Assembly (NCBI GenBank): GCA_004557905.1
Contig: SFFH01000027.1
Coordinates: forward strand, 1-38,254
Direction of reading: 5' to 3'
Source: Clostridiales bacterium
GTDB taxonomy: Bacteria > Bacillota > Clostridia > Christensenellales > Aristaeellaceae
Length of the DNA stretch: 38,254 bases
Shown: piece after piece, positions 24,275 to 33,611 of the stretch
How positions within the stretch are numbered: position 1 is the first letter of the stretch
How the letters are laid out: each line of letters starts with the position of its first letter
Notes under the pieces: model-generated
Databases searched by the model: none
What the model was told of the DNA's origin: nothing
The model's input: the letters and a program-made list of their open reading frames with translations, nothing else
Program-made: the position numbers and the translations under genes

Positions 24275-25651
24275 ATGAACATTGAACAGTGTGTTTCTTC
24301 CCTGAGCATGCCGCTGCCGGAGGATATCATGAAGCGCAAGTGGGCGGGCGATCTTAGCGGCGCGGTGAAGGCGATCGACATGCGCTTGGCTGCGCCGCTG
24401 CCCGAGATGCTGCGCGCGCGCCTGGTATGCGAAAAGGAGCGCATCCGCCGCCTGCCCACGCAGTATCCGTTCACGCGCGACGAGGCGATGGAGAAGCTGA
24501 GCGGGCTGATCGGTCAGGCGGTCAGCGAGGCAGAATTCGACCGCCTGGAGCTGGCCGGGTGGATAGACTTCATCTATATCAACGGCGAAAAGCGCTACTT
24601 CGTCCGCTTCCACCGCAGCATGCTTCACAACGGCGCGCTTGAGCATTTGACCGGGCAGAAGAAGAAGCCCGAAAACGCGTACCTGGACCCGATGATCGCG
24701 GAGATCATGGAGAAGGGCGAGGCCAGGCGACGCATCACGCTCAAGGCCAGTCTGTACGTCGACCGTGAGGCGTTTGTCCCCGGCGAGTACCTGGCGCATC
24801 TGCCGCTGCCCATCGAGGACGCGCAGCAGAGCGAGGTCCGGCTGCTTGAAGGCGATCCGGACGGCCTTGGCGACGCGCGAGCGCCGGCGCGCACGGCGTA
24901 CTGGCGGCGGACGCTCGACGCCTGGCGGCCGTTTGAGGCGACATACAGCTACGTCACCCATATCCGCTATGCCGATCCGCTGGGCAGGCCCGCGCCCGAT
25001 GCGCCGCTGTATCCCACCTGCGCATCGCCCTGCGCGGAGGACCTCGGCGAGCGCGGCGCGTATATGCGCTTCACGCCGTATCTGCGCGATCTGGCGCAGA
25101 GGCTGACGGCGGGGGAGAGCAGCGACGTGATGAAGGCGTGGCGCGTCTATGAGTTTGTGACGACGCAGGTCACCTATTCCTTCGTGCGCGATTACTTCCA
25201 GCTGGACGATCAGGGCGAATACTGCGCGGTGAACCTCAAGGGCGACTGCGGCCTGCAGGCGCTGCTGTTCATCCTCCTGTGCAGGATCAGTGGAATTCCG
25301 GCGCGCTGGCAGAGCGGTTTGTCCATCGACGAGGACTACGTCGGCAGCCACGACTGGGCGCAGTTCTACCTCCCGGGCTGGGGCTGGCTCTTTGCGGACC
25401 CCAGCTACGGCGGCAGCGCCTACCGCGCGGGCAGCGAGACGCGCCACCGGTTCTACTTCGGCAACCTCGATCCCATGCGCATGGCGGCCAACCGCGTGTA
25501 TCAGGCGGAGCTGACGCCCCCAAAGACCCAGCTGCGCGTCGATCCGTTTGACAACCAGTCCGGCGAGATCGAGCGCATCGGGGCCGCGCAGCCCTTCACC
25601 ATGCGGCAGATGGACTGCGACGTGGAGCTTCTTGCATGCCAGACGCTGTAA
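24275..25651 (+). CDS. Transglutaminase-like cysteine enzyme
   Basis: A 458-residue protein with a C-terminal transglutaminase-like (papain-fold) domain. The Cys-His-Asp triad is visible: Cys325 in KGDCGLQALLF, His359 in VGSHDWAQFYLPGWGW and Asp375 in FADPSYGG. The helix before the Cys (MKAWRVYEFVTTQVTYSF) is typical of the family. The first 270 residues are not recognised; they include TLKASLYVDREAFVPGEYLAHLPLP and FEATYSYVTHIRYADPL, the beta-rich pre-domain common in bacterial members. No signal peptide, so it is probably cytosolic. GGGAGGCG precedes ATG 24275. Bacterial homologues are usually peptidases or amidases. Its place directly before the peptide importer, on the same strand, suggests action on peptides, but it has its own promoter. 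Confidence 0.82.
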   Translation: MNIEQCVSSLSMPLPEDIMKRKWAGDLSGAVKAIDMRLAAPLPEMLRARLVCEKERIRRLPTQYPFTRDEAMEKLSGLIGQAVSEAEFDRLELAGWIDFIYINGEKRYFVRFHRSMLHNGALEHLTGQKKKPENAYLDPMIAEIMEKGEARRRITLKASLYVDREAFVPGEYLAHLPLPIEDAQQSEVRLLEGDPDGLGDARAPARTAYWRRTLDAWRPFEATYSYVTHIRYADPLGRPAPDAPLYPTCASPCAEDLGERGAYMRFTPYLRDLAQRLTAGESSDVMKAWRVYEFVTTQVTYSFVRDYFQLDDQGEYCAVNLKGDCGLQALLFILLCRISGIPARWQSGLSIDEDYVGSHDWAQFYLPGWGWLFADPSYGGSAYRAGSETRHRFYFGNLDPMRMAANRVYQAELTPPKTQLRVDPFDNQSGEIERIGAAQPFTMRQMDCDVELLACQTL

Positions 25652-25767
25652 AAAACCGGATCCCGTGCGCGGCGGCCCGAAAAGCCTTATAAAATCGACG
25701 GAATAAGGGCCAGCATTCCGAAATGTGTTGGAAAAAATGAAATTCTTGTACGGCAAAGATTGCAATT

Positions 25768-25796
25768 TTGTCCAAAATGTGATAATGTAGCACAAT
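25768..25796 (+). promoter_or_regulatory. Candidate promoter of the peptide importer operon
   Basis: TTGTCC (25768-25773), 17-bp spacer, CACAAT (25791-25796); an overlapping TGTGATAAT (25778-25786) is an alternative -10. An imperfect direct repeat, AATGTGTTGGAAAAAAT (25722-25738) and AATGTGCTGGAAGAAT (25804-25819), brackets the promoter and could be a regulator site. The 188-base gap has no gene and no clear terminator for the upstream gene. Confidence 0.4.
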
Positions 25797-25839
25797 ACTG
25801 GCCAATGTGCTGGAAGAATCTTGAAAAGGGGGAACTCAC

Positions 25840-27702
25840 ATGAAGAAACTGATGGCGCTTGCGCTGTGCCTGGCCGTTGCCCTGAGCATGGCCGTGATGC
25901 CGGCCGCTGCGGAAAGCACCGCTTACCGCACGCTGTATTCTGGTGAATTCACTTCGCTCAACTATCTGATCACCGCGACGACCAACGAGTTCGCGATGGC
26001 CGCCAATGTCATCGACACCCTGGTGGAGTACGACAAGTACGGCCAGGTGCAGCCGTCCCTGGCGGAAAGCTGGGAATATGACGAGGCGAACCTGACCTAC
26101 ACCTTCAAGCTCCGTGAGGACGCGACCTGGGTGAAGGCCGACGGCACCGAGTATGCCAAGGTGACGGCCAACGACTTCGTGACCGCCGCGAAGTACATCC
26201 TGGATGCGAACAACGCCTCCTCGACCGCCAACATCTTCTACTCCGTCATCGCCGGCGCCGAGGCGTACTACCTGGGCACCAGCACCCCGGAGGAGGGCAA
26301 GGAGCCTTATCCGGTGATGGACTGGGACACCGTCGGCGTGAAGGCGCTGGATGACTACACCCTGCAGTACACGCTGGTCGAGCCGGTTCCCTACTTCCTG
26401 TCCATGGTGACCTATGTGTGCTTCATGCCGGTGAACGCGGATTTCCTCGCGGAGAAGGGCGCGGACTTCGGCGTGGCCACCAGCAACGAGAACATCCTGT
26501 ACAACGGCGCCTATGTGCTCTCCACCTTCGAGCCGCAGCAGAAGCGCGTGTACACCAAGAACGCCTCCAACTGGGATGCGGACAACGTCCTGATTGAGAC
26601 CATCGAGCAGACCTACAACAAGGAAGCGACCACCATCGCGCCGGAGCTGTACAAGCGCGGCGATATCGATCAGGCGGACATCGATTCGACCATCGCCGCC
26701 GAGTGGCTGGCGGACGAGACGACGGCCGATCTGATCCATCCGCTTCGTCAGACCGGCTTCTATACCTATTTCTACGCATTCAACTTCGACCCGAACTTCG
26801 ATGCGGCGTACGAGCCGGAGAACTGGAAGCTCGCGGTCAACAACGAGAACTTCCGCCTGTCCATCGCCGCGGGCCTTGACCGCGTGAAGGCGATGCTCAT
26901 CACCGATCCGGACAACCCGGAGGCGCTGATCTTCAACACCGTCACCCCGCCGGAGTTCGTCTCCATCGACGGCGTGGACTACACGGAGATGGGCGCGCTG
27001 GCGGAGATCACCGCCAAGGGCGTGGATACCTTCGACGAGGCGCTGGCCCTTGAGTACAAGGCCGCTGCCGTCAGCGAGCTGACCGCCGCGGGCGCGACCT
27101 TCCCGGTCAAGGTGCTCATGTGCTACAACCCGTCCTCCACCGGCTGGGCCGAGGAGTGCGTGGTGGTCGAGCAGCAGCTTGAGGCTCTGCTGGGCAGCGA
27201 TTACATCGACGTGATCGTCGAGGCCGGCCCGTCCTCCGGCTTCCTCAAGGAGATCCGCCGCAGCGGCAAGTACGCGCTGCTCAAGTGCAACTGGGGCCCG
27301 GACTACGCCGATCCGAATACCTATACCGATCCGTTCTACGACGGCTCCTACAACTGGCCGGAGCTGGCGCAGGGATATAACGACGAGAACGGCCGCAGCC
27401 AATATTACAACCTGGTGGACGCCGCCCGTGCGATCACCAACGACCTGTCCGCCCGCTACGAGGCGTTTGCCGAGGCGGAGGCGTTCCTCATCAACAAGGC
27501 GTTCCTGATCCCGTTTGGCTACGGCACCGGCGGCTATGACGCTTCCCGCCTGAATCCGTTCGAGTCCCAGTTCGCGCCGTTCGGCATTTCCAGAGAGCGC
27601 TACAAGGGTCAGAGCGTGATGGAGAAGCCGATGAATACCGACGAGTACTTCGAGGCCTATGATCAGTGGGAAGAGGATCGCGCCGCGCTGGCGGGCAAGT
27701 AA
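25840..27702 (+). CDS. oppA: Peptide ABC transporter substrate-binding protein, OppA family
   Basis: A 620-residue extracytoplasmic binding protein of SBP family 5 (oligopeptide/dipeptide/murein peptide). The signal peptide spans about residues 1-24, with a cut after AAA; there is no lipobox Cys, unusual for a Gram-positive binding protein, which should otherwise be lost to the medium. The mature part starts TAYRTLYSGEFTSLNYL. Family segments include PSLAESWEYDEANLTYTFKL, VTANDFVTAAKYIL, FNTVTPPEF and NWGPDYADPNTYTDPF (as in OppA). AAAAGGGGG precedes ATG 25840. It is the first gene of oppABCDF, with two hairpins after it. The peptide specificity is not readable, but the downstream wall-peptide enzymes hint at murein peptides. 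Confidence 0.9.
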   Translation: MKKLMALALCLAVALSMAVMPAAAESTAYRTLYSGEFTSLNYLITATTNEFAMAANVIDTLVEYDKYGQVQPSLAESWEYDEANLTYTFKLREDATWVKADGTEYAKVTANDFVTAAKYILDANNASSTANIFYSVIAGAEAYYLGTSTPEEGKEPYPVMDWDTVGVKALDDYTLQYTLVEPVPYFLSMVTYVCFMPVNADFLAEKGADFGVATSNENILYNGAYVLSTFEPQQKRVYTKNASNWDADNVLIETIEQTYNKEATTIAPELYKRGDIDQADIDSTIAAEWLADETTADLIHPLRQTGFYTYFYAFNFDPNFDAAYEPENWKLAVNNENFRLSIAAGLDRVKAMLITDPDNPEALIFNTVTPPEFVSIDGVDYTEMGALAEITAKGVDTFDEALALEYKAAAVSELTAAGATFPVKVLMCYNPSSTGWAEECVVVEQQLEALLGSDYIDVIVEAGPSSGFLKEIRRSGKYALLKCNWGPDYADPNTYTDPFYDGSYNWPELAQGYNDENGRSQYYNLVDAARAITNDLSARYEAFAEAEAFLINKAFLIPFGYGTGGYDASRLNPFESQFAPFGISRERYKGQSVMEKPMNTDEYFEAYDQWEEDRAALAGK

Positions 27703-27746
27703 TCCGCTGACCCCGTTTTTCCTGTCCCTTCGGTCGATTGCAATTC

Positions 27747-27777
27747 GCCCGGGCGGCGCCGTTGGCGCCGTCCGGGC
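27747..27777 (+). other. Strong intercistronic hairpin 1 after oppA
   Basis: GCCCGGGCGGCGCC (27747-27760) pairs with GGCGCCGTCCGGGC (27764-27777), 14 bp with one G-U, loop GTT. No T-run follows. It probably stabilises the abundant oppA message. Confidence 0.75.
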
Positions 27778-27796
27778 TGTCGTTGCACATTGGCGG

Positions 27797-27853
27797 AATG
27801 GGTTTTTCTCCAGAATTCACTTTGGCGGCAGTCAAAATGAAGAAAAACCCATT
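27797..27853 (+). other. Strong intercistronic hairpin 2 before oppB
   Basis: AATGGGTTTTTCT (27797-27809) and AGAAAAACCCATT (27841-27853) are perfect 13-bp complements around a 31-base loop. Together with hairpin 1 it fills most of the 210-base gap between oppA and oppB, which contains no gene. Confidence 0.7.
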
Positions 27854-27912
27854 GCGCGCGGCGCCGAAGAAGGCCGTGCTCATGCGAAAATGAAAAAGGT
27901 TGTGAAAAGAGC

Positions 27913-28854
27913 ATGCTGAAATACTCCCTGAAGAGGCTGTCCTCCTCGTTTCTGACGCTGCTGATCATCATTTCGGTGGTCTTTGTTCTGCTGCGCCAGA
28001 TGCCGATCGAGGGCTATTTTGATAATTTTGAGAAGGCGGACGAGGCGATGATCCAGGCCAAGCTCAACCAGCTGGGCCTCAACGATCCCATCCCTGTACA
28101 GCTTTGGAACTTCCTGAAGGGCCTGGTGCACGGGGATCTGGGCACCTCCGCCCGCTACAGCGTGGGCGCGCCCATCTCCGGCATCATCGCCAAGAAGGCG
28201 CCGCTGTCCATCAAAATGGGCGTGCTCTCCATGGCGCTCTCGCTGGTGCTGGGCATCCCGCTGGGCGCGGCCATGGCCAAGGGAAAGGGACGCTTCTGGG
28301 ACAAATTCGGCACGGTCTACATCGTCTTCATCAACGCGGTGCCTGCGGCGGTGTATTACATCTTCATCCAGCTCTACGGCACCAGCTTTCTGGGCATTCC
28401 CATGCTCTTTGACGAGGCCAATCCGGTCACCTGGATTCTGCCGGTGTTCTCCATGTCCCTGGGCAATACGGCGTATTACGCGATGTGGCTGCGCCGCTAC
28501 ATGGTGGACGAGCTGAACAAGGACTACGTCCGCCTGGCGCGCGCCAAGGGCGTCTCCGGCAAGAGCATCATGATGAAGCACGTGCTGCGCAACGCGTTCG
28601 TGCCGATGATCCAGTACATCCCGACCTCGCTGCTCTATACCGTCTGCGGCTCCATCTACATCGAGTCGCTCTACTCCATCCCGGGCATGGGCGGCCTGCT
28701 GGTGGACGTCATCGGCCGGCAGGACAACCCGATGGTGCAGGCCATCGTCATGATTTACAGCTGTATCGGCATTGTGGGCCTGCTGCTGGGCGATCTGCTC
28801 ATGGGCCTGATCGATCCGCGCATCAGCTTTGTGAAGAAGGAAGGTGCGCGCTGA
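27913..28854 (+). CDS. oppB: Peptide ABC transporter permease, OppB type
   Basis: A 313-residue permease with the usual OppB plan: TM1 at the N-terminus (SSFLTLLIIISVVFVLLRQMP, about 11-31), an external loop with the LNDPIPVQLWNFLKGLVHGDLGTS pattern in two parts, five more membrane segments, and the EAA-type loop YVRLARAKGVSGKSIMMKH. It ends with IYSCIGIVGLLLGDLLMGLIDPRI, typical of OppB/DppB. ATG 27913 follows AAAAGAGC, a modest ribosome site. The oppC gene starts 1 base after its stop. Normal length, with no insertion, unlike its partner OppC. Confidence 0.92.
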   Translation: MLKYSLKRLSSSFLTLLIIISVVFVLLRQMPIEGYFDNFEKADEAMIQAKLNQLGLNDPIPVQLWNFLKGLVHGDLGTSARYSVGAPISGIIAKKAPLSIKMGVLSMALSLVLGIPLGAAMAKGKGRFWDKFGTVYIVFINAVPAAVYYIFIQLYGTSFLGIPMLFDEANPVTWILPVFSMSLGNTAYYAMWLRRYMVDELNKDYVRLARAKGVSGKSIMMKHVLRNAFVPMIQYIPTSLLYTVCGSIYIESLYSIPGMGGLLVDVIGRQDNPMVQAIVMIYSCIGIVGLLLGDLLMGLIDPRISFVKKEGAR

Positions 28855-28855
28855 T

Positions 28856-30301
28856 ATGCTGAGCATCAAGGAAAACAAGAGCAAGAAGCTGGAGGCCGCG
28901 CTGGAAGCGCAGCTCACGAAGGAGCTGGATGCAGCGCGGACCGGGGAGCAGGAGATCAACGAGGACGAGCTGTTCGTGCTGGCGCAGTACGACGAGGCGG
29001 CGGGCGAGAAGACCGGCTACTCCAACTACTCCTACTGGCGCTCCACGGTCAAGGTCTTTTTCAAGAACAAGGTGGCGGTGTTCCTGCTGTTCGTGCTGGC
29101 AGGCCTGCTGCTGTTCACGTTCATTCAGCCGTACCTGCCGGGCCAGTACCCGGCCAACCAGATCAACAACAACCCGCAGACCGGCAAGCAGCTGTCCAAC
29201 CTCTCGCCGAGCCTGACGACCGTGCTGGTCACCGTGCCGGAGGGCACGACGCTGAGCGCCGCGCCCGTCAAGGACAGCGAGGGCTGGTACGCGGTGCACA
29301 ACGTGCTGGATACCCTTCAGGCCCGCACGAAGTTCACGGTGATCGAGTACGGCGAAGCGTGGTGCAAGGTCGAGTACAAGGGCAAGACCGGCTACGTTAA
29401 GAACAACTTCCAGACGAAGCTCAAGCTGCCGGATGACCCGACGGCCACGCCGTACGAGAGCCGCTCCAACTTCAAGCTCGAGATGTACATGGAGCCGCAG
29501 GACTACACCAACAACGGCACCGCGCTCTATGTGGAGGAGCAGCTGCTGACGCCCGCGCAGGACGGCACGGCGGTCACCAACGCCGAGGCGGAGCTGCGCG
29601 TGCTGCCCAGCGAGCACGCCTTCTGGTTCGGCACCAACAACATCGGTCAGGACCTCTGGGCCCGCGTGTGGAGCGGCACCCGCACCAGCCTGATCATCGG
29701 CTTCATCGTCGCGCTGGTGGAGGCGGTGATCGGCATCACCGTCGGCGTGCTCTGGGGCTATGTGCGCAGCCTTGACCGCATCCTCACCGAGATCTACAAC
29801 GTGGTGGACAACATTCCCCAGACGATCATCCTGATCCTGATCTCCTACATCCTGCGCCCGGGCTTCGGCACGCTGGTGTTCGCCATGAGCCTGACCTGCT
29901 GGCTGGGCATGGCGCGCTTTATCCGCAACCAGATCGTCATCATCCGCGACCGCGACTACAACCTCGCCTCCCGCTGCCTGGGCACGGGCACTGCGCGCAT
30001 CATCATGAAAAACCTGCTGCCGTACCTGGTGTCGGTCATCATGCTGCGCCTGGCGCTGTCCATCCCCAGCGCCATCGGCAACGAGGTGTTCATCACCTAT
30101 ATCGGTCTGGGCCTGCCGGTGGACATGCCGTCCCTGGGCAACCTGATCAACGAGGGCCGCAAGCTCGTCACCTCCGAGACGCTGCGCTACCAGCTCATCT
30201 TCCCGGCCATCGTGCTGTCCGTCGTGACCATCTCCTTCTACATCATCGGCAATGCCTTCGCGGACGCCGCCGATCCCAAGAACCACATGTACAAGTCCTG
30301 A
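28856..30301 (+). CDS. oppC: Peptide ABC transporter permease, OppC type, with embedded SH3b-like domain
   Basis: A 481-residue permease; ordinary OppC proteins have about 300. Residues 1-70 are a long charged cytosolic N-terminus. TM1 is about 72-92. Residues 93-253 form an extracytoplasmic insertion; within it about 122-190 (29219-29425) looks like a bacterial SH3 (SH3b/SH3_3) domain, with the closing signature WCKVEYKGKTGYVKNNF (169-185) preceded by the RTKFTVIEYGE strand. The normal OppC sequence resumes at FWFGTNNIGQDLWARVWSGT (256-275), followed by the remaining membrane segments and the EAA-type loop LASRCLGTGTARIIMKN (370-386). ATG 28856 is 1 base after the oppB stop; GTG 28844 is a less likely alternative. 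SH3b domains elsewhere bind wall peptides, so a wall-contact role is plausible but unproven. Confidence 0.88.
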   Translation: MLSIKENKSKKLEAALEAQLTKELDAARTGEQEINEDELFVLAQYDEAAGEKTGYSNYSYWRSTVKVFFKNKVAVFLLFVLAGLLLFTFIQPYLPGQYPANQINNNPQTGKQLSNLSPSLTTVLVTVPEGTTLSAAPVKDSEGWYAVHNVLDTLQARTKFTVIEYGEAWCKVEYKGKTGYVKNNFQTKLKLPDDPTATPYESRSNFKLEMYMEPQDYTNNGTALYVEEQLLTPAQDGTAVTNAEAELRVLPSEHAFWFGTNNIGQDLWARVWSGTRTSLIIGFIVALVEAVIGITVGVLWGYVRSLDRILTEIYNVVDNIPQTIILILISYILRPGFGTLVFAMSLTCWLGMARFIRNQIVIIRDRDYNLASRCLGTGTARIIMKNLLPYLVSVIMLRLALSIPSAIGNEVFITYIGLGLPVDMPSLGNLINEGRKLVTSETLRYQLIFPAIVLSVVTISFYIIGNAFADAADPKNHMYKS

Positions 30302-30317
30302 AGGGAGGCTGAATGAC

Positions 30318-31356
30318 ATGGAAGAAAGGGAGACCATCCTTTCGGTCCGCGATCTGAACATCAAATTCAGCCTGCGTGGCCGCACGCTGCACGCCATCCG
30401 CGACGTGTCGCTGGACCTGTATAAGGGCGAGAGCTTGGCGATCGTCGGCGAGTCCGGCTCCGGCAAGTCCGTCTTTGTCAAGAGCTTCATGGGCCTGCTC
30501 GACGCGAACGGCTGGGTGGACAGCGGCGAAATCCTCTACAATGGCGAGGACCTGACGAAGTTCACCACCGAAAAGCAGTGGCTGAGGGTGCGCGGCAAGC
30601 AGATCGCCATGGTGCTGCAGGACCCGATGACGAGCCTCAACCCGCTCAAGACCATCGGCGCGCAGATCATGGAGGCCATCGAGCTGCACCAGAACCTGCA
30701 CGGCGAGGCCGCGCGCAGGGAGATGCTTTCCGTCCTCACCGACGTGGGCATCACCGAGCCGGAGCGCCGCGCGAAGCAGTATCCGCACGAATTCTCCGGC
30801 GGCATGCGCCAGCGCGTGGTCATCGCCATCGCCGTGGCCTGCCGTCCGCAGATCCTCATCTGCGACGAGCCGACGACCGCGCTGGACGTGACCATCCAGG
30901 CGCAGATCCTCGACCTGATCCGCAGCCTCAAGCAGAAGTACGACCTGACCACCGTCTACATCACGCACGACCTGGGCGTCGTCGCCAACGTGGCGGACCG
31001 CATCGCGGTCATGTACGCGGGCGACATCGTGGAGATCGGCCTGTGCGAGGAGGTCTTCTATCAGCCCAAGCACCCGTATACCTGGGCGCTGCTCAGCTCT
31101 CTGCCGCAGCTGGGCGTGAAGGGTGAGCCGCTGTATTCCATCCACGGCACGCCGCCCAACCTCTTTAACGAGGTGAAGGGCGACGCGTTCGCCCCGCGCA
31201 ACCCGCAGGCGCTTAAGATCGACTTCGTCAAGCGTCCGCCGTACTTCGAGGTTTCTCCCACGCACAAGGCGCGCACCTGGCTGCTGGACCCGCGCGCGCC
31301 GAAGATCGAGCCGCCGGAGGCCGTTCGCAAGCTGGCATCGGAAGGAGTGAAGGGCC

Positions 31357-31364
<8 letters not shown>
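30318..31364 (+). CDS. oppD: Peptide ABC transporter ATPase, OppD type
   Basis: A 348-residue ATPase of the Opp/Dpp D type. Walker A is GESGSGKS, the Q-loop is in VLQDPMTSLNPLKTIG, the signature is FSGGMRQRVVIA, Walker B is ILICDEPTTALD, and the switch His is in VYITHDLGVVA. The C-terminal extension has HPYTWALLSSLP and the GTPPNLF motif, but I do not see the usual run of Cys residues that forms the iron-sulfur site in many OppD/DppD proteins. AAGGGAGG (30301-30308) precedes ATG 30318. It overlaps oppF by 8 bases. Confidence 0.92.
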
Positions 31365-32295
<931 letters not shown>

Positions 32296-32302
32296 TGTCA
32301 GA

Positions 32303-32333
32303 GAGCTGCCGCTTGCGACAGCGGCAGCTCTTT
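32303..32333 (+). terminator. Terminator or attenuator between oppF and alr
   Basis: A perfect 10-bp stem GAGCTGCCGC (32303-32312) / GCGGCAGCTC (32321-32330) is followed by TTTGATTTG. The interrupted T-run suggests partial termination, allowing some read-through into alr, for which no separate promoter is clear. Confidence 0.7.
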
Positions 32334-32360
32334 GATTTGCCCTTGTTTGGAGGAATTCAC

Positions 32361-33506
32361 TTGCAGATATCCTATGAAGAAGCCATTTCCCGCTGCTGGG
32401 CGGAGGTCGATCTGTCGCGGCTGGTGCAAAACTATCACAACGCGCTTTCGCACCTGCATTCAGGCGCGCAGCTCATCTGCGTGCTCAAGGCGGACGCCTA
32501 TGGCTTGGGCGCCAAGGCGGTCGCCCAAAGGCTCTGGCAGGAGGGGCAGCGGCTGTTTGCCGTGGCCTCCTACAACGAGGCGGCGCAGCTTCGCCGCGCG
32601 CTGCCCGACGCCGAGGTGCTGATCCTCGGCCTGTGCGGCCAGGCGCAGCTGAAGAAGGCGATTGAAAGCGGTCTGCTGCTCACGGTGTTCACGGCGGCGT
32701 ATGCCCAAAGCGTCATCGCCGCGGCGAAGGAGGCGGGCAGACCGGCGCGCGTGCATGTGAAGATCGAGACCGGCCTCAACCGCATCGGTCTGCTGCCGCA
32801 GGACGCGCCGGATGTCGTGCAGGCCATGCAGGCAAGCGGCGTTGTCAGGATTGAGGGACTGTTCACGCACCTGGCGCTGCGCGACACGGCGAGCGACCGG
32901 GCACAGCTTGACCGCCTGACCGGCGTGCGCGATGCGCTGGCCGCACGCGGCATCCGTATCCCGATGGTGCACGCGCTGGACAGCATCGGCATGGTGCGCT
33001 ATCCCGACGACCAGATGGACGCGGTACGCACCGGCGCGTGGCTGTACGGCGTCTACCCGCGCGGCTATGCGCATCCGGAGGAGAGCCGGCTGGCGATGAC
33101 GGTGAAGACGCGCATCGCGCAGCTGCACTGCGTGAAGGCGGGCGAGTGCCTGGGCTACGACGAGACGCATCCCGTCGCGCGCGACAGCGTGGTGGCCACG
33201 CTCTCAGCAGGCTACATCGACGGCTATCCGCGCCAGAACAGCCGGGGCGAGGTCGAGGTTTGCGGCAGGCGTGCGCCGGTCGTGGGCCTGGTGTGCATGG
33301 ATCAGATGATGGTGGACGTGACGGACATCCCCGGGGCGCGGGAGGGCGACGAGGTGGTCCTGCTGGGCGGCTCCATCGGCGTGGACGAGTACGCCGAGTG
33401 GGCAGGCCTCAACCGAAACGAGTCCCTGGCCCGCACGGGAAAGCGTGTGCCGAGGGTGTATCTGGAGAACGGACAGGTTGTCGGCGTGACGGAAGCGATG
33501 GAGTGA
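32361..33506 (+). CDS. alr: Alanine racemase
   Basis: A 381-residue PLP enzyme interconverting L- and D-alanine. It starts with the substrate-barrel segment WAEVDLSRLVQNYH; the PLP lysine is Lys43 in VLKADAYGLG, and the second catalytic base is probably Tyr266 in CLGYDETH. ETGLNRIGL and VCMDQMMVDVTD are family blocks. I chose TTG 32361 because GGAGG (32349-32353) lies 7 bases upstream; the earlier in-frame ATG 32295 would put the terminator hairpin inside the protein and add a non-homologous leader. It is located between the peptide importer and two peptide hydrolases. Besides making D-alanine for the wall, it could convert D-alanine released from muropeptides. A genome may carry a second alr. 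Confidence 0.93.
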   Translation: MQISYEEAISRCWAEVDLSRLVQNYHNALSHLHSGAQLICVLKADAYGLGAKAVAQRLWQEGQRLFAVASYNEAAQLRRALPDAEVLILGLCGQAQLKKAIESGLLLTVFTAAYAQSVIAAAKEAGRPARVHVKIETGLNRIGLLPQDAPDVVQAMQASGVVRIEGLFTHLALRDTASDRAQLDRLTGVRDALAARGIRIPMVHALDSIGMVRYPDDQMDAVRTGAWLYGVYPRGYAHPEESRLAMTVKTRIAQLHCVKAGECLGYDETHPVARDSVVATLSAGYIDGYPRQNSRGEVEVCGRRAPVVGLVCMDQMMVDVTDIPGAREGDEVVLLGGSIGVDEYAEWAGLNRNESLARTGKRVPRVYLENGQVVGVTEAME

Positions 33507-33516
33507 AGGGGAAACG

Positions 33517-33580
33517 TTGGGGCTATCGCCCCAAACCCTATCTGGGGATGCAATCCCCAGACCCCTTCTTCGCTTCGCGC
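33517..33580 (-). repeat. Dispersed two-stem-loop element, copy 4 (inverted)
   Basis: Read on the minus strand: GCGAAGCGAAGAAGGGG (within 33562-33579), stem-loop A (TCTGGGGAT/ATCCCCAGA, 33541-33561), the linker GGG, then stem-loop B (TTGGGGC/GCCCCAA, 33517-33534). It lies in the 105-base alr-M20 gap, in opposite orientation to the flanking genes, so here it cannot supply a ribosome site. Confidence 0.75.
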
Positions 33581-33611
33581 CTGTATAACGGATCTGTGTG
33601 GAGGATAAAAG

